From Pseudanabaena sp. Salubria-1 (lineage in GTDB: Bacteria; Cyanobacteriota; Cyanobacteriia; Pseudanabaenales; Pseudanabaenaceae): 64,000 nt of DNA. Under the pieces are notes generated by a model that did not search any database, was not told where the DNA came from, and worked only from the letters and a program-made list of their open reading frames with translations. The position numbers were made by a program, and so were the translations under genes. Positions 45,000 through 55,108 of the stretch are shown here, in pieces (positions within the stretch are counted from its first letter, which is position 1; each line of letters starts with the position of its first letter). The stretch covers positions 62,001 through 126,000 of the forward strand of contig JALQCR010000006.1 of the NCBI GenBank assembly GCA_023336205.1, in the 5' to 3' direction.

Positions 45000-47015
45000 A
45001 TGAGTACAAAGCAAGCACAAAACATTCGTAAAATCGTCAAAAGATTTGAGATCGCATTGTCAGGATTTGCGAAGAGAGTAAAAGAGCGCGAAGGTAGTAT
45101 TAATGAAGCTTACTTTAATCATACTATTGCCACAGCATCACGCCGCTATGTAAAAAATTACTTGGTATCTCATGCTTTCACAAAATTGTTTGGCAATAAA
45201 AGATCAGCGACTTTCTCTTCTATCTACATTCCGCAGAGATTTCATACTCACACTTCTATTCGTAGTTTTGAATCAGTTGAAGAACTAGAAGAAGCATTTT
45301 CTCGCGATCTCCAAAGAAGTAGTCATAGTAAGGGGAGTAATCTTATCGGGTTGAATATTGCTAATGAAGAAGAATACCTGACAATTTTGGGTCAGCCAGC
45401 CACGGGGAAAACTACTTTTCTTAAATATATTGGATTAGAGGCGCTACATCATCCAGAAAGTCGATATGCACATGATGTTTTTCCTGTTTATATCCAAATG
45501 TGGAAGTTTTGCCATAATACTGACACGCTGTTGCGAGCGATCACTGATGAGTTTGAACAATGTGGGTTTCCTGACTCACAGGAATTAACAATATGGATGC
45601 TAGAGCAAGGCAAACTTCTAATTCTTATTGATGGATTAAATGAAGCGACATTATCTCAAAAACATCTATCGCAACACTTACAAGATTTTGTCAAAGCCTA
45701 TCCGCAAAATCGTTATATTGTCTCTAGTCGCTTAGCTTCTTATCAAAATAGTTTGGGACAATTTTTAGAGATTGTGCTTCAACCTTGGGGTGATTTGCAC
45801 GTTCAGGAATATATTCATAAATGGTTTGCGATCGCCTATGAAACAAATTTTAGACAAGAAGAACCATCACAGATGGTTGTGCAAGCGCTCAACCCTCAAT
45901 CTCTTAGCTCCATTCAAGATTTATCTTCCGAAAAAGCCCAACAGTGTTGGCAGGTTTTACAACTAAATCCGATCGCTAGAGAATTAGCGAAATCACCTTT
46001 ATATTTATCGCTTTTGTGTTTACTCTGGAACCAGAGCTATAGTTTTCCTAGTAATATTAGTAGCCTATATCAGAAAGCAATTCATGTAGTATTAGAAGAG
46101 AATGTATTAAAATATCAATTAATTGATAACGAAAAAGAAAACAGTCTCAGTACCGATATCCTAGATTTGCTCCTAACAGAGATAGCATATAAAGGATTTA
46201 CACTTCGGCAAACATTTTTGCCTTTTGATGCCGTAACCGAACATGTACAGTCAGCTTTAGCTAGTTGTACTGATAGTATCCAAAAGCTGGAAGTTGATTT
46301 TGTGTTTAAAGTTTTGCAGCAACTCGGTATTTGTAAAATAATAACGGCGGGATCTTCTTCTCATTTTGTATTTAGTCATATTACTTTTCAAGAATATTTT
46401 GTTGCTCGCTATGTTTACAATCACAATAAAGTTAAGCAACTAGTTCCTAATCATTTAAGCGATCGCCGTTGGCAAAATGTATTTTTATTCCTTGCAGGGA
46501 TGATGGTGGGGAATACTGAGGAGTTACTTTTATGTATTGAGTCGCAAGCTTTTGAGTATATTAATATAAGTAGATTACGAGATATTTTAGATTGGTTAGA
46601 GCAAGTAACTCTTAATTCTAAAGGTTCGATGAAAAGTGTTGCTAAGCGTATTGCCTTACTTTTTTTGGCTCGTCCACGCTTTTTGTCAGAACTTGCACCT
46701 GCTTTACTTTTAACAAGAATGCTTGGTCTTGCTCGTGACTTATACGAATCTTTTGATTTATCGCTTGATTTTGAGAAAGTATTTGCCTCAGATTTATCGA
46801 TGAGTCTTGCCCATGCCCTTGATTTTGATAGCACCACCGAGCTAAATCTCACAGTTCAACTAGGTAATAGCCTTGAGGAGGCTTTTGCGAAGGTTGGTTT
46901 TGATAAAAGATACATCAACTTCACAGCTTTAAACACTAAATTAGAAGCTTTACATGCTCAATCTCCAAGCTACGATCAACCATTTGAAGTAAGGGAAGCG
47001 CCAATTCAAGGATGA
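45000..47015 (+). pseudogene. NACHT-family NTPase, 5' part (interrupted by IS30)
   Basis: About 666 native residues before the frame runs into IS30 copy 2. A helical N-terminal ~120 residues without a recognised effector precedes a NACHT ATPase: Walker A ILGQPATGKTTF with Lys137, Walker B KLLILIDGLNEA with Asp211, then winged-helix and helical parts (GICKIITAGSSSHFVFSHITFQEYFVARYV, the NACHT-associated HxxFQEYF motif). Bacterial NACHT proteins include anti-phage NLR-like sensors. The C-terminus is helical and lacks obvious LRR, WD40 or TPR repeats. Joining to the 3' part restores 735 residues. The truncated form keeps the ATPase and might still be made. Confidence 0.88.
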
Positions 47016-48085
47016 AATGCAACACCTAGAGATCTTTGCGTAAAGGGACTCATAAGGATATTCTGATATTAATCACAATAATTAGGATACCCTCATGAGC
47101 TTTGTCCATCTTACCACCACAGAAAGAAGTGAACTGTATAAACTAAGAGTAATTGAGCAATTATCTGTATCAGAGATAGGTCGTCGCTTGAAGCGAAACA
47201 AAAGTACGATTTCAAGAGAGTTATCGCGCAATACAGACGAGCGACAGATTGGCTATTTGCCAGATACTGCGGTTGCCCTGATGAAAGCAAGACGGAAACA
47301 AGCAAAGGTAAGATTTCAGAGCATCAGTGCTGAGACGATCGCCGAAGTCAAACAACGGTTAGAGCAACACCACAGCCCAGAGCAACTAGCAGGGAGAATG
47401 GAAAGGGAGGGGCTAGGTAAAATCAGCTATGAGACGATTTATCTGATGATCTATGCAAACCATCAAGAGATGGGAATATATCAACAATATCTGAGGCAGA
47501 AGCAAAAGCAACGAAGGCGCAAAGGTCGCCATCAGAAGCGAGGTGGCATTCCCAATAGGGTAGGGATAGAGAATCGACCGAAGATTGCAGATTTAAAAAC
47601 AGAGATTGGACATTGGGAAAGTGATACGGTAATCGGGTGCAACCACACAGGTATCGTAGTTACGCATGTTGATAAAGCATCGAAGTATTTACTTGCTGGA
47701 CTAGCTAAGAACAAGACGATGGATGAGATAAACAGAGTGACATTCAATCTATTTGAGCCTATAGAATCAACATCTCGAAAGACAATGACCTTTGATAATG
47801 GAAGAGAATTCTGTGGGCATGAGAAGCTATCTGAAAGATTGAAACTAGAGACCTTCTTTGCGAATCCATATCATTCATGGGAACGTGGATTGAATGAACA
47901 CACCAATGGATTAATTAGAGAGTTCTATCCCAAAAGTACAAACTTTAAAATCGTGAAAGAAGAGGACTTTCAGAAGGCAGTGAATTTGATCAATCACAGA
48001 CCCAGAAAATCACTTGACTATCGTACTCCTTACGAAGTATTCTTTGCTTCATCAGAACCCGTTGCATTTCATCCTTGAATTGGCG
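46999..48085 (+). mobile_element. IS30-family insertion sequence, copy 2
   Basis: 1087 bp, apparently identical to copy 1. Inverted repeats lie at 46999-47023 and 48061-48085, with a 3-bp target duplication AAG (46996-46998 and 48086-48088). It interrupts the NACHT gene. Confidence 0.95.
47095..48078 (+). CDS. IS30-family transposase
   Basis: 327 residues, the same protein as at 5850-6833: N-terminal helix-turn-helix and DDE core (IGHWESDTVIG, TFDNGREFCGH, GLNEHTNGLIREFYPK). Intact frame. Confidence 0.95.
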   Translation: MSFVHLTTTERSELYKLRVIEQLSVSEIGRRLKRNKSTISRELSRNTDERQIGYLPDTAVALMKARRKQAKVRFQSISAETIAEVKQRLEQHHSPEQLAGRMEREGLGKISYETIYLMIYANHQEMGIYQQYLRQKQKQRRRKGRHQKRGGIPNRVGIENRPKIADLKTEIGHWESDTVIGCNHTGIVVTHVDKASKYLLAGLAKNKTMDEINRVTFNLFEPIESTSRKTMTFDNGREFCGHEKLSERLKLETFFANPYHSWERGLNEHTNGLIREFYPKSTNFKIVKEEDFQKAVNLINHRPRKSLDYRTPYEVFFASSEPVAFHP

Positions 48086-48088
48086 AAG

Positions 48089-48297
48089 CATTTCGCAATA
48101 AAATTAGTCGAACTTGGCTGCAAACGCTATATCTGCCTTCGGAATTAAATCAAATTTCGCAGCAGGAAGTGGAATTACTAAAGAATTATCTCTACGCCAA
48201 TTTGTTAATGGTGCAATGTAAAAAAACTGCGATCGCAGTTCCTCTAAAAACTTGGGAAGAGATAGAATCTCGAATGTTGAGGATAACCAGAACTTAA
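48089..48297 (+). pseudogene. NACHT gene, 3' remnant after IS30
   Basis: Continues the NACHT frame exactly when IS30 and one AAG are removed: REAFRNKISRTWLQTLYLP ... ESRMLRITRT, stop TAA at 48295-48297. It has no start of its own. Confidence 0.87.
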
Positions 48298-48480
48298 TTC
48301 ATTGTTAGACTGGAAAACCCTATAATACTGGTCTGTTTCGCTCCAAATAGAAAGCGAATTTCACATTGTGCGAGGCGATTGCTCAGAACAATATTTAGTT
48401 GCAATTTAGTCGCATTTACCTAGATTTCACTGGAGTTTTGATGCAACTGGTGAGAAGGCGGATAAACCGAGCTACTAAAG

Positions 48481-48526
48481 TAATACCAAAGCACAAAATG
48501 GCGTAGCCATTTTGTGCTTTGGTATA
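48481..48526. repeat. dispersed hairpin repeat (short form)
   Basis: TAATACCAAAGCACAAAAT ... tip ATGGCGTAGCCAT ... GGTATA, one complete hairpin of the family. A second, imperfect hairpin (ATCCTAGAAAGT and inverse) follows to about 48563. Otherwise 48298-48676 holds nothing I can name. Confidence 0.75.
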
Positions 48527-48676
48527 AATCCTAGAAAGTATTGCCAAGCGTAACTTTCTAGGATTTGTCATGGTTGATTTGATCGTAAATCGCTTTACAT
48601 TATTCATGAGATTGTAATGATTTGGTGGAATTGTACTCGTGGGGGTTGATGCCTACAAATCATTTAGGATTGTTAT

Positions 48677-49934
48677 CTGAGATCTTGCACCATTCAAGAA
48701 AAGGGGTTGCAGAAAGAGCAGAAATGTGAAAAAAAGGGCGTAGTAGTAAATTAAATAACGAGCATGGAAAGCATCGTTAAGCACGCCCAAGGGCTAGTGT
48801 ATAGTCTTCTGTGTTTGATGCCAAGTGTGTATCAAACAGCAAGTCTCAATGCAATACTAGGACTATTTCTCGAAGCACAAAGGCATCCTTATCCAGAACA
48901 TACACAGATAAAATCAGCGAGTGCACTCAGCCGATTTCTCAATCACTATAACTGGTCAACGAGAGCAGTAATTCGGTCAACACGGCAGGCTATTTTGGGA
49001 CAAATCGCCAAGCATCGCCCATCGAAACAAGTGCCATTAAAGATACTGATAGACTTGACTACCCTAGAAAAAAGCGGCAAGTTTTTACATTTGAGCAATC
49101 CCACCCAAAACGAACCAGACCCATGGGTGAGAATACTAAACGGAAAGCGAGGACTACATCTGGTTGTACTGTATCTGGTCTATGGAGAGTGGCGCGTACC
49201 ATGGAGTTTTAGAGTATGGCGCGGCAAAGGATACCCCAGTCCCTCTGACTTAGCTTGTAAGTTATTGGGGACAGTACCCAAGCAACTAACCCAAGGCAAG
49301 ACTGTGATTGTCCTTGCTGATACTGAGTTTAGTACGGTGAAGTTTTTCAATACTGTCCGCGCCAAGACTTGGCGCATCGTTGTCGGTGTACGCAACAATC
49401 GTAAACTTCAAGATGGCCGTACAGTCAAACAACTTTATCGTCATGGCAAACGTGGACAACAAATTTTGCTAGAAGGGCTAACTCAGCCTTTGACGATCTC
49501 TTGGTTTTGGCTCAAAAGAGCTGATAGTAAACGGGAGTTACGCTTTGTTGTCTCTTCTCATCCTTATTCTGGTGCTTATCTGGTGATGTTAGGTCGTAAG
49601 CGTTGGGCGATTGAGGGATTCTTCAAAACCATCAAACATCGCTTTGGTTTGCATTGTTTTGGGCAATCTACAAAACTTGGTGTTTATCGTTGGCTTATCC
49701 TCTCTCTGCTTGCTTATCTTTTGGCCCATTGGATTGATCAATGGTCGAGTCCTCCTGTCTTGGACTGGAAAGCTACCTGTGATTTGACACTTTCCGTTTT
49801 ATTTCCTTCTGTCCTTTGGTTGAAACTTCTTAGGTATCTCCAAATTAGTGCCGATATTGCTGCTCGTCATGGGTTTGAAATTATTCTCAAACCCATTCCT
49901 ACTTAACTCTTTCAGGAATGGTGCAAGATCTCAG
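48677..49934 (+). mobile_element. IS701/IS4-like insertion sequence
   Basis: 1258 bp with 19-bp perfect inverted repeats CTGAGATCTTGCACCATTC (48677-48695 and inverse at 49916-49934) and a 4-bp target duplication TTAT (48673-48676 and 49935-49938). It sits in non-coding sequence. Confidence 0.9.
48764..49906 (+). CDS. IS701/IS4-superfamily transposase
   Basis: 380 residues. The DDE core is seen as LIDLTTLEKSGKF (Asp), VLADTEFSTVKFF (Asp) and RKRWAIEGFFKTIKHRFGL, the R..E......K signature of IS4-superfamily enzymes. Length and 4-bp target duplication favour IS701; the exact family needs a database comparison. Frame intact. Confidence 0.88.
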   Translation: MESIVKHAQGLVYSLLCLMPSVYQTASLNAILGLFLEAQRHPYPEHTQIKSASALSRFLNHYNWSTRAVIRSTRQAILGQIAKHRPSKQVPLKILIDLTTLEKSGKFLHLSNPTQNEPDPWVRILNGKRGLHLVVLYLVYGEWRVPWSFRVWRGKGYPSPSDLACKLLGTVPKQLTQGKTVIVLADTEFSTVKFFNTVRAKTWRIVVGVRNNRKLQDGRTVKQLYRHGKRGQQILLEGLTQPLTISWFWLKRADSKRELRFVVSSHPYSGAYLVMLGRKRWAIEGFFKTIKHRFGLHCFGQSTKLGVYRWLILSLLAYLLAHWIDQWSSPPVLDWKATCDLTLSVLFPSVLWLKLLRYLQISADIAARHGFEIILKPIPT

Positions 49935-50030
49935 TTATAGTAAATCTTGCCTGTAGACTAACTTTATACAAACTTAGATCGCGATCGCTGTTAACATCAT
50001 TGATAATTTCTGGAAAGGAGAAAGCCTTCG

Positions 50031-50993
50031 ATGTCCGTAGTCAATCAGCAAGAAGTTTTGGCAAGCTTTAAGGTCTTGGTAAGCATGGCAAAAGCCGACG
50101 GTAAACTGCTTGAAGAAGAGTTTTCCAGTCTTGCCGATACTTTTGAAGAAATCCATCTACCTGAAGGCGTTACAGTTGATCGCCTATTGAATGAAGAAGA
50201 TGAGCCAATCGATACATTACTGACCCAAATCACCAGCGAGATCGCGCAGGAGATGGTTTATCAGTCCGCCTATGCGATGGCAAATATCGATGGAGAGTGC
50301 AGTTCTGAAGAAAAAGAGCTGTTGGATAAAATTGGTGCAACTTTTACGAGCTCTAGGCTTTGGGGCAAACAAGAATGGTTGGAGACCCTAGAGCGCCGCT
50401 CTAGCAAATCCTCTATCTCGGAACAGGTGCGTCAAATCGATGATCCTGATAAACGTGCTGCCGAGGTTGAGAGTGCCACTACCGATGCTTGTTTTTTGAA
50501 CGCAGTTTTAGGTGCTTTCCCGATTCCTGGGATCGCGATCGCCTTCGATATGTTGATCTACTGGAACCAACTTGATCTCGCTCAAGCGATCGGTCAAAGC
50601 TGGGGCTATGATCGCGCCAACGAAAACCTTCGTAAAGCCCTATTCGGGAGCTTAGGAATCACAGGTACAAGGATCGCAGTCAGTAATCTAGCTAAGCTTG
50701 TTCCTGTTTTTGGAATGGTAGTTGGTGCAACTACTGCTTATGCAAGTACATGGGCACTTGGCAAAGTTGCCAACGAATACTATGCATCAGGTGGCGAGAT
50801 GGATACCTTTAGTCTCCGACAAGCTTTTAAACAAGCGAAGAAAGAGGGTGAAGCTATTTACAAAACCAAAGCTGATGAAATTGCGGCGAAAAAACAAGCG
50901 ATCGAGCCTCAAGTTCAGTTGCTAAATGAGGAATTAAAAGCAGGAAGTATTACTCCTGAAGAATATCAAGTGAAGCTCAAAGATCTTCTCTAA
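50031..50993 (+). CDS. TerB-like / DUF697 protein
   Basis: 320 residues. The N-terminal ~120 form an acidic TerB-like helical bundle (FKVLVSMAKADGKLLEEEFSSLADTF and AYAMANIDGECSSEEKELLDKIG, two metal-binding-like repeats). The middle and end (ATTDACFLNAVLGAFPIPGIAIAFDMLIYWNQLDLAQAIGQSWGY ... LAKLVPVFGMVVGATTAYASTWALGKVANEYY) match DUF697, with membrane-associating helices. A cytoplasmic membrane-associated stress protein is likely; precise role unknown. The DUF697 end is often fused to GTPases; here it is not. Confidence 0.75.
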   Translation: MSVVNQQEVLASFKVLVSMAKADGKLLEEEFSSLADTFEEIHLPEGVTVDRLLNEEDEPIDTLLTQITSEIAQEMVYQSAYAMANIDGECSSEEKELLDKIGATFTSSRLWGKQEWLETLERRSSKSSISEQVRQIDDPDKRAAEVESATTDACFLNAVLGAFPIPGIAIAFDMLIYWNQLDLAQAIGQSWGYDRANENLRKALFGSLGITGTRIAVSNLAKLVPVFGMVVGATTAYASTWALGKVANEYYASGGEMDTFSLRQAFKQAKKEGEAIYKTKADEIAAKKQAIEPQVQLLNEELKAGSITPEEYQVKLKDLL

Positions 50994-51028
50994 AAGAAAA
51001 AAGGGCGCATAGCGCCCTTTTTTCTTTT
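50992..51028. terminator. bidirectional terminator
   Basis: 17-bp perfect arms (50992-51008 and 51012-51028), loop ATA, between convergent genes. Confidence 0.8.
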
Positions 51029-51473
51029 ACAAGAAACCACCGAGGCGAATTCCTGCGCCCAAAATGACAAATAGAACTGCTAGCGTCGTTACTCCGACAA
51101 TGTGATAAGCCAAGGAATTCAAAGTTTCTTTAGTGAGGTTGGGAATGATAAAAAAGCGTGCATGAATTGCCAAAGCGATCGTGCCTAATAGAAGTAGAAG
51201 TTTAAATCCGATATAAGTTGATAGATAGGAATCAAAATCAAGGAAGTTCTGGAAATTGGGGAAATAAATCCATGTTAGCCCCAATCCTGTGATTACTTGC
51301 ACTAATAGGGAAGTCAAACCAAAATTTTCAAAATGTTCTTCAAATTGATGAATCAAATCAGGATCAGGATTTTGCAATGCTTTGGGTAATACCGTCACCG
51401 CCAACACTAGATGACCACCTACCCATACAGTTGCTCCCAAAGTATGCAAAACAACAAGAATTTTGAATAACAT
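51027..51473 (-). CDS. CopD-family four-helix membrane protein
   Basis: 148 residues with four hydrophobic segments and the N-terminal pattern VVLHTLGATVWVGGHLVLAV, containing His in the first helix and W-V-G-G-H. A further His lies in the fourth segment region (AYHIVGVTTL). The pattern is the CopD/PF05425-like group (copper resistance membrane proteins and relatives). Copper or haem binding is plausible, not proven. Confidence 0.75.
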   Translation of the reverse strand: MLFKILVVLHTLGATVWVGGHLVLAVTVLPKALQNPDPDLIHQFEEHFENFGLTSLLVQVITGLGLTWIYFPNFQNFLDFDSYLSTYIGFKLLLLLGTIALAIHARFFIIPNLTKETLNSLAYHIVGVTTLAVLFVILGAGIRLGGFL

Positions 51474-51501
51474 TTAATGACTTCTCCTTTGGGAATAAAG
51501 C

Positions 51502-52410
51502 TTAAGCATCAAAAATAGAACGAACTAAGCTCTTAACTACCCAAACATCAATATCATCAGTTCTTACAGCTTCAGCAATTTGCTGAGCGCGATCTAGATC
51601 AGGCGCGATCGCAAATACCGTTGATCCTGAACCTGACATCATTGCGCCAAGACATTCTTGATCGAGCAACTTATTTTTGAGATCCGCGATCGCAGGATAC
51701 TCAGGCAATACTACTCGTTCGAGATCGTTGTACAGCAATCTTCCGATCTTATTGGGCGCAGATTCACCACCTGAGGCGATCGCTGCAACGATTTGGCTAG
51801 ACAAATTTTGGTTTTTAACTTGACTAGTTGCAAGCAAACCTTGTTTGCGGAAAGTTTGGTATGCCCATGCAGTAGCGATCGCAATCTGACGTGGCTTACA
51901 AATTACTAATACTAAATCGGTGAGATCAGGCAAAGGCGAAAGTATTTCGCCTCGCCCTGTTGCTAAAGCCGTGCCACCAGAAACGCAGAAAGGAATATCG
52001 GAGCCTAACTGGGCTGCAAAATCACATAGCTGTGACTGAGTGAGTCCCAAATCCCAGAGGCGATCAATCCCCACAAAAACTGCGGCGGCATTTGCAGAGC
52101 CACCAGCTAAGCCAGCCCCCATAGGAATCTGTTTCTCGATCGCGATTTCCAGCCCCCCAATCTCTGGATAAATACTTTGCATCAATGCGGCAGCTTTGTA
52201 TACCAAATTGGTGCGATCGCAAGGTACTTCAGGATTAGTACAGAGAACTTGAATCTCATCAGTACCAATTTTACGAATATCAACACGATCGCAGAGATCG
52301 ATACTCTGCAAGATCATCACTAAATCGTGATAACCATCAACACGATTTCCCGTAATCTCCAGATAGAGATTAATTTTTGCGGCAGCTTTAAGAGAAATAC
52401 GCGAGGTCAT
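51502..52410 (-). CDS. ispE: 4-diphosphocytidyl-2-C-methyl-D-erythritol kinase
   Basis: 302 residues of the GHMP kinase family. Motifs: KINLYLEITGNRVDGYHDL (substrate), PMGAGLAGGSANAAA (ATP-binding glycine loop) and GAMMSGSGSTVFAIA (motif 3). It phosphorylates CDP-methylerythritol in the MEP pathway of isoprenoid synthesis, feeding carotenoids, chlorophyll phytol and quinones. Its start overlaps the pipX stop by 4 nt, so the two are likely co-transcribed. Confidence 0.95.
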   Translation of the reverse strand: MTSRISLKAAAKINLYLEITGNRVDGYHDLVMILQSIDLCDRVDIRKIGTDEIQVLCTNPEVPCDRTNLVYKAAALMQSIYPEIGGLEIAIEKQIPMGAGLAGGSANAAAVFVGIDRLWDLGLTQSQLCDFAAQLGSDIPFCVSGGTALATGRGEILSPLPDLTDLVLVICKPRQIAIATAWAYQTFRKQGLLATSQVKNQNLSSQIVAAIASGGESAPNKIGRLLYNDLERVVLPEYPAIADLKNKLLDQECLGAMMSGSGSTVFAIAPDLDRAQQIAEAVRTDDIDVWVVKSLVRSIFDA

Positions 52411-52676
52411 TGGGAAAAAGTTCGCTTGTATATGTGCTGTAAGTTTTTTTGATCAGTATCAGTCCCACCACGCCGCAGCGATCGCATTTGGTTTTCGACC
52501 ATCAGCTTGGCATCTGCTCGCGAGACAGGCTCAAACTGAACCCCGTCGGGACTAGTAGTAATTAGGAAAAACAACCTTTGTGCGTAGAGTGTGGTAAACA
52601 AACTACGGAACTCATCTACTCTACATAAGCGAGATAGCAAGCCAAAAGTGGGATGATTTAGATAATGTTCGGACAT
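52407..52676 (-). CDS. pipX: PII-interacting protein X (NtcA co-activator)
   Basis: 89 residues from the ATG at 52676, the exact length of known PipX; an ATG 72 nt further upstream would add an atypical 24 residues. Pattern: MSEHYLNHPTFGLLSRLCRV, LFTTLYAQRLFFLITT, then EPVSRADAKLMVENQMRSLRRGG, a small Tudor-like domain plus C-terminal helices. PipX moves between PII (low 2-oxoglutarate, ADP) and NtcA (high 2-oxoglutarate), linking nitrogen status to transcription. Coupled to ispE by overlap. Confidence 0.92.
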   Translation of the reverse strand: MSEHYLNHPTFGLLSRLCRVDEFRSLFTTLYAQRLFFLITTSPDGVQFEPVSRADAKLMVENQMRSLRRGGTDTDQKNLQHIYKRTFSQ

Positions 52677-52923
52677 TTGGCGGGCTAGAAAATTTAGTAA
52701 GTTGGATGAACTAGGAGAGATGAATTTTTTCTGTATCGTAAACAACATGAGTTTAACGAAACTATCGGGATTGGGGATTTATAAAGAAGCTTAAAAATCC
52801 CTAGAAATTAGACAATACAACCTATTCGATAATATTACGATTATTATTTTGATATGTTTAGTGCGATCAATCAGGAAATGTTATCAAACCTTAACGACTT
52901 TTCCTAACGAATTCGATCAAATT

Positions 52924-53331
52924 ATGACTAAAATTTCTGATTTTCATATTTTGGCAAGACTAGTTTTAGTTATTGTGCTGATATCCAGTCTTTTCTTTGC
53001 GCCAAAAGTAGCGATCGCTGCTGAACGTCGTCCTGTGATCCCCGCCAATGGACAGCCGATTCTGAGTGGCAATATGCATGGATCTGACTGGATAGCTGCT
53101 TCCAATGACTCTAAACAAGCCTATTGCGAAGAAGCCTTTGCGGCTTTTCGTGGTTCTGCGGCTCAAAGCTATATCATTAGTCACAATATTCAAAGCCTTA
53201 GTCCAGAAGGGCTATGCGATCGCATGGATCAGTACTATAGCCTCGAAGAATACGCCGATGATCGTCTGGGATCTGCGGCTGCGATCGCTCCAATTTTATT
53301 TGCCGATACACCTCTTGGTACTAAGTACTAA
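52924..53331 (+). CDS. small secreted hypothetical protein
   Basis: About 135 residues from the ATG at 52924; earlier in-frame starts are TTG/GTG and give an implausible leader. Signal peptide to about residue 33 (LARLVLVIVLISSLFFAPKVAIA-A). The mature part contains NAMH-like GNMHGSDWIAASNDSKQAYCEEAFAAF and a C-terminal region with LCDRMDQYYSLEEYADDRLGSAAAIAP. Two Cys may form a disulfide. Family not recognised. Confidence 0.65.
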   Translation: MTKISDFHILARLVLVIVLISSLFFAPKVAIAAERRPVIPANGQPILSGNMHGSDWIAASNDSKQAYCEEAFAAFRGSAAQSYIISHNIQSLSPEGLCDRMDQYYSLEEYADDRLGSAAAIAPILFADTPLGTKY

Positions 53332-53359
53332 GCCTTAGAGATTTACACAAAATAATCAA

Positions 53360-53402
53360 TCCCAAAAATAGCGACGGCAAAGCCGTCGCTATTTTTTTGG
53401 GA
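53360..53402. terminator. terminator after the secreted protein gene
   Basis: 19-bp arms with tip CGACGGCAAAGCCGTCG; T-rich on the plus strand. Confidence 0.75.
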
Positions 53403-53456
53403 TTTAGATGAATCATTTTTTCTTTGGATTTCACTTACAGTAATTTTTGATCAAGT

Positions 53457-53517
53457 AAACCAAACAAATATCTTAAAAGTCATATCAACCAAGACTTTTA
53501 AGATATTTGTTTGGTTT
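53457..53517. repeat. 25-bp-arm perfect palindrome
   Basis: 53457-53481 and 53493-53517 pair exactly, 11-nt loop. AT-rich. With the preceding hairpin it fills most of 53332-53520; the remaining stretch to 53776 is AT-rich upstream region of the desA operon with no gene seen. Confidence 0.75.
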
Positions 53518-53776
53518 GCTATGGGATACAAAGCGCGGAAAAAACAAAAATTCTACGAAGCCTAAACTTTAATTTTGGAGCTAGGGAACATGTGAATTAA
53601 CCAACTTGTCTGTGTATTAAGTGACAGTTACACCTAATTCGATCCGTATAATTACTCATTAGATATATTTATGGTACACAAAAATACACATGACATAGGA
53701 TAGAATCTGAGTCATAAAATATTTTTGTTATATTTTGTGGTGTGATCGCAACGTTTTAAAACGTTTTAAAGGAAGT

Positions 53777-53959
53777 ATGAGCAAACAAACTGAAGCCCCA
53801 ATAAAAGAGATTTCTACATTGAACGTAACCGCTAAAAAGTTATATTCCGAAGAGGTTCAGGCTGAACTTGCGGAATTGCAGTCAGATATCGATGTTCTTT
53901 TCCAGCAATTACAAAGTTTGAGCCGTCAACGCCTTACCTCAGTAGGGAGTGCTCAGTAG
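53777..53959 (+). CDS. small coiled-coil protein upstream of desA
   Basis: 60 residues from the ATG at 53777, preceded by GGAAG. Sequence is charged and helical ([30 protein letters not shown]). Its TAG shares one base with the GTG start of desA, so translation is coupled. No known family. Its tight linkage suggests a partner or regulator of the desaturase (inference). Confidence 0.65.
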   Translation: MSKQTEAPIKEISTLNVTAKKLYSEEVQAELAELQSDIDVLFQQLQSLSRQRLTSVGSAQ

Positions 53960-54993
53960 TGGTTGCCATACAAAACTCCTCACACACGCTTACGCCTGAG
54001 ACGACCCTCCGCGACATTATTAAAACTATCCCTTCTGAATACTTTGAGAAAAAACCTCTCAGAGCTTGGTTGAGCGTTTTATTTTCATTGACAACTGCCG
54101 CGCTTGGTTATGCCAGTATTGCCTTTTCTCCTTGGTACTTGTTGCCCTTTGCTTGGATTTTTACAGGTACGGCTCTAACTGGCTGGTTCGTAATTGGTCA
54201 TGACTGCGGACATCGTTCCTTCTCCAATAAAATTTGGATTAACGATCTTGTTGGTCATATCGCTTTTTTACCATTGATTTTTCCTTTCCACGGTTGGCGC
54301 TTCAAGCATGATCACCATCATCTGCATACAAATAAGATGGGCGAAGACAATGCTTGGTATCCATTTACCATTGATGAATATGAGAAAGGAAAAGGGCTTA
54401 TTTCCAATGTTTATCGATTGATTCGCACGCGTTTTTGGTGGACTGGCTCGATTATTCATTGGGCAAACTTACACTTCAATGCCACCCTCTATCCTGAACG
54501 CCAGCAGTCTCAAGTTAAGTTTTCCTATCGCTTAGTCATTGCATTCGCAGCGATCGCTTTCCCTACTTTGATTATCACCACAGGATTCTTTGGCTTCATC
54601 AGCTTTTTTGTAATGCCTTGGTTGGTCTATCATTTTTGGATGAGCACGTTTACGATTGTTCACCACACGATGCCTGATATCCAATTCAAAGATAAGGACA
54701 AATGGCACGCAGCCACTGATCAGCTAACAGGAACAGTCCATTGCGATTACCCAGTTTGGGTTGAGTGGCTATGTCACGATATCAATGTGCATGTTCCTCA
54801 CCACATTTCGACTGGTATTCCCTCGTATAATTTACGTTTAGCACATAAGTCTCTTGATGAAAATTGGGGTCAGTATATGTACAAGACTAAGTTCTCTTGG
54901 GTTTTAATGAAGGATATTGGCGATCGCTGCCATATCTACGACGCAGAGAAATGTTATAAAAGTTTCGATGAAGTTGATCCTAAATCAGCTTAG
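53959..54993 (+). CDS. desA: Delta-12 acyl-lipid desaturase
   Basis: 344 residues from GTG. The three histidine boxes of membrane di-iron desaturases are HDCGH (81-85), HDHHH (117-121) and HVPHH (278-282), with hydrophobic hairpins between. The pattern and length fit cyanobacterial DesA, which introduces the Delta-12 double bond into glycerolipid acyl chains and is needed for low-temperature tolerance. Coupled to the small gene upstream; ends in a strong terminator. Confidence 0.92.
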   Translation: MVAIQNSSHTLTPETTLRDIIKTIPSEYFEKKPLRAWLSVLFSLTTAALGYASIAFSPWYLLPFAWIFTGTALTGWFVIGHDCGHRSFSNKIWINDLVGHIAFLPLIFPFHGWRFKHDHHHLHTNKMGEDNAWYPFTIDEYEKGKGLISNVYRLIRTRFWWTGSIIHWANLHFNATLYPERQQSQVKFSYRLVIAFAAIAFPTLIITTGFFGFISFFVMPWLVYHFWMSTFTIVHHTMPDIQFKDKDKWHAATDQLTGTVHCDYPVWVEWLCHDINVHVPHHISTGIPSYNLRLAHKSLDENWGQYMYKTKFSWVLMKDIGDRCHIYDAEKCYKSFDEVDPKSA

Positions 54994-54995
54994 AT

Positions 54996-55028
54996 AAAAA
55001 AAGAGATGCGGCGCATCTCTTTTTTTTT
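54996..55028. terminator. terminator after desA
   Basis: Perfect stem AAGAGATGC / GCATCTCTT flanked by A- and T-runs, a textbook intrinsic terminator. Confidence 0.85.
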
Positions 55029-55108
55029 GATCTAATCGTAAAATGCACTAGATGTAGCGCAAAGCGCTATAACCTGTGACTAATACTTTTAATCTGGAGA
55101 TGCAAAAT

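Noticed and set aside
52677..52748. Upstream ATG of pipX adding 24 residues
   Set aside because: The ATG at 52676 gives exactly the 89-residue length and MSEHYLNHPTFG start expected for PipX.
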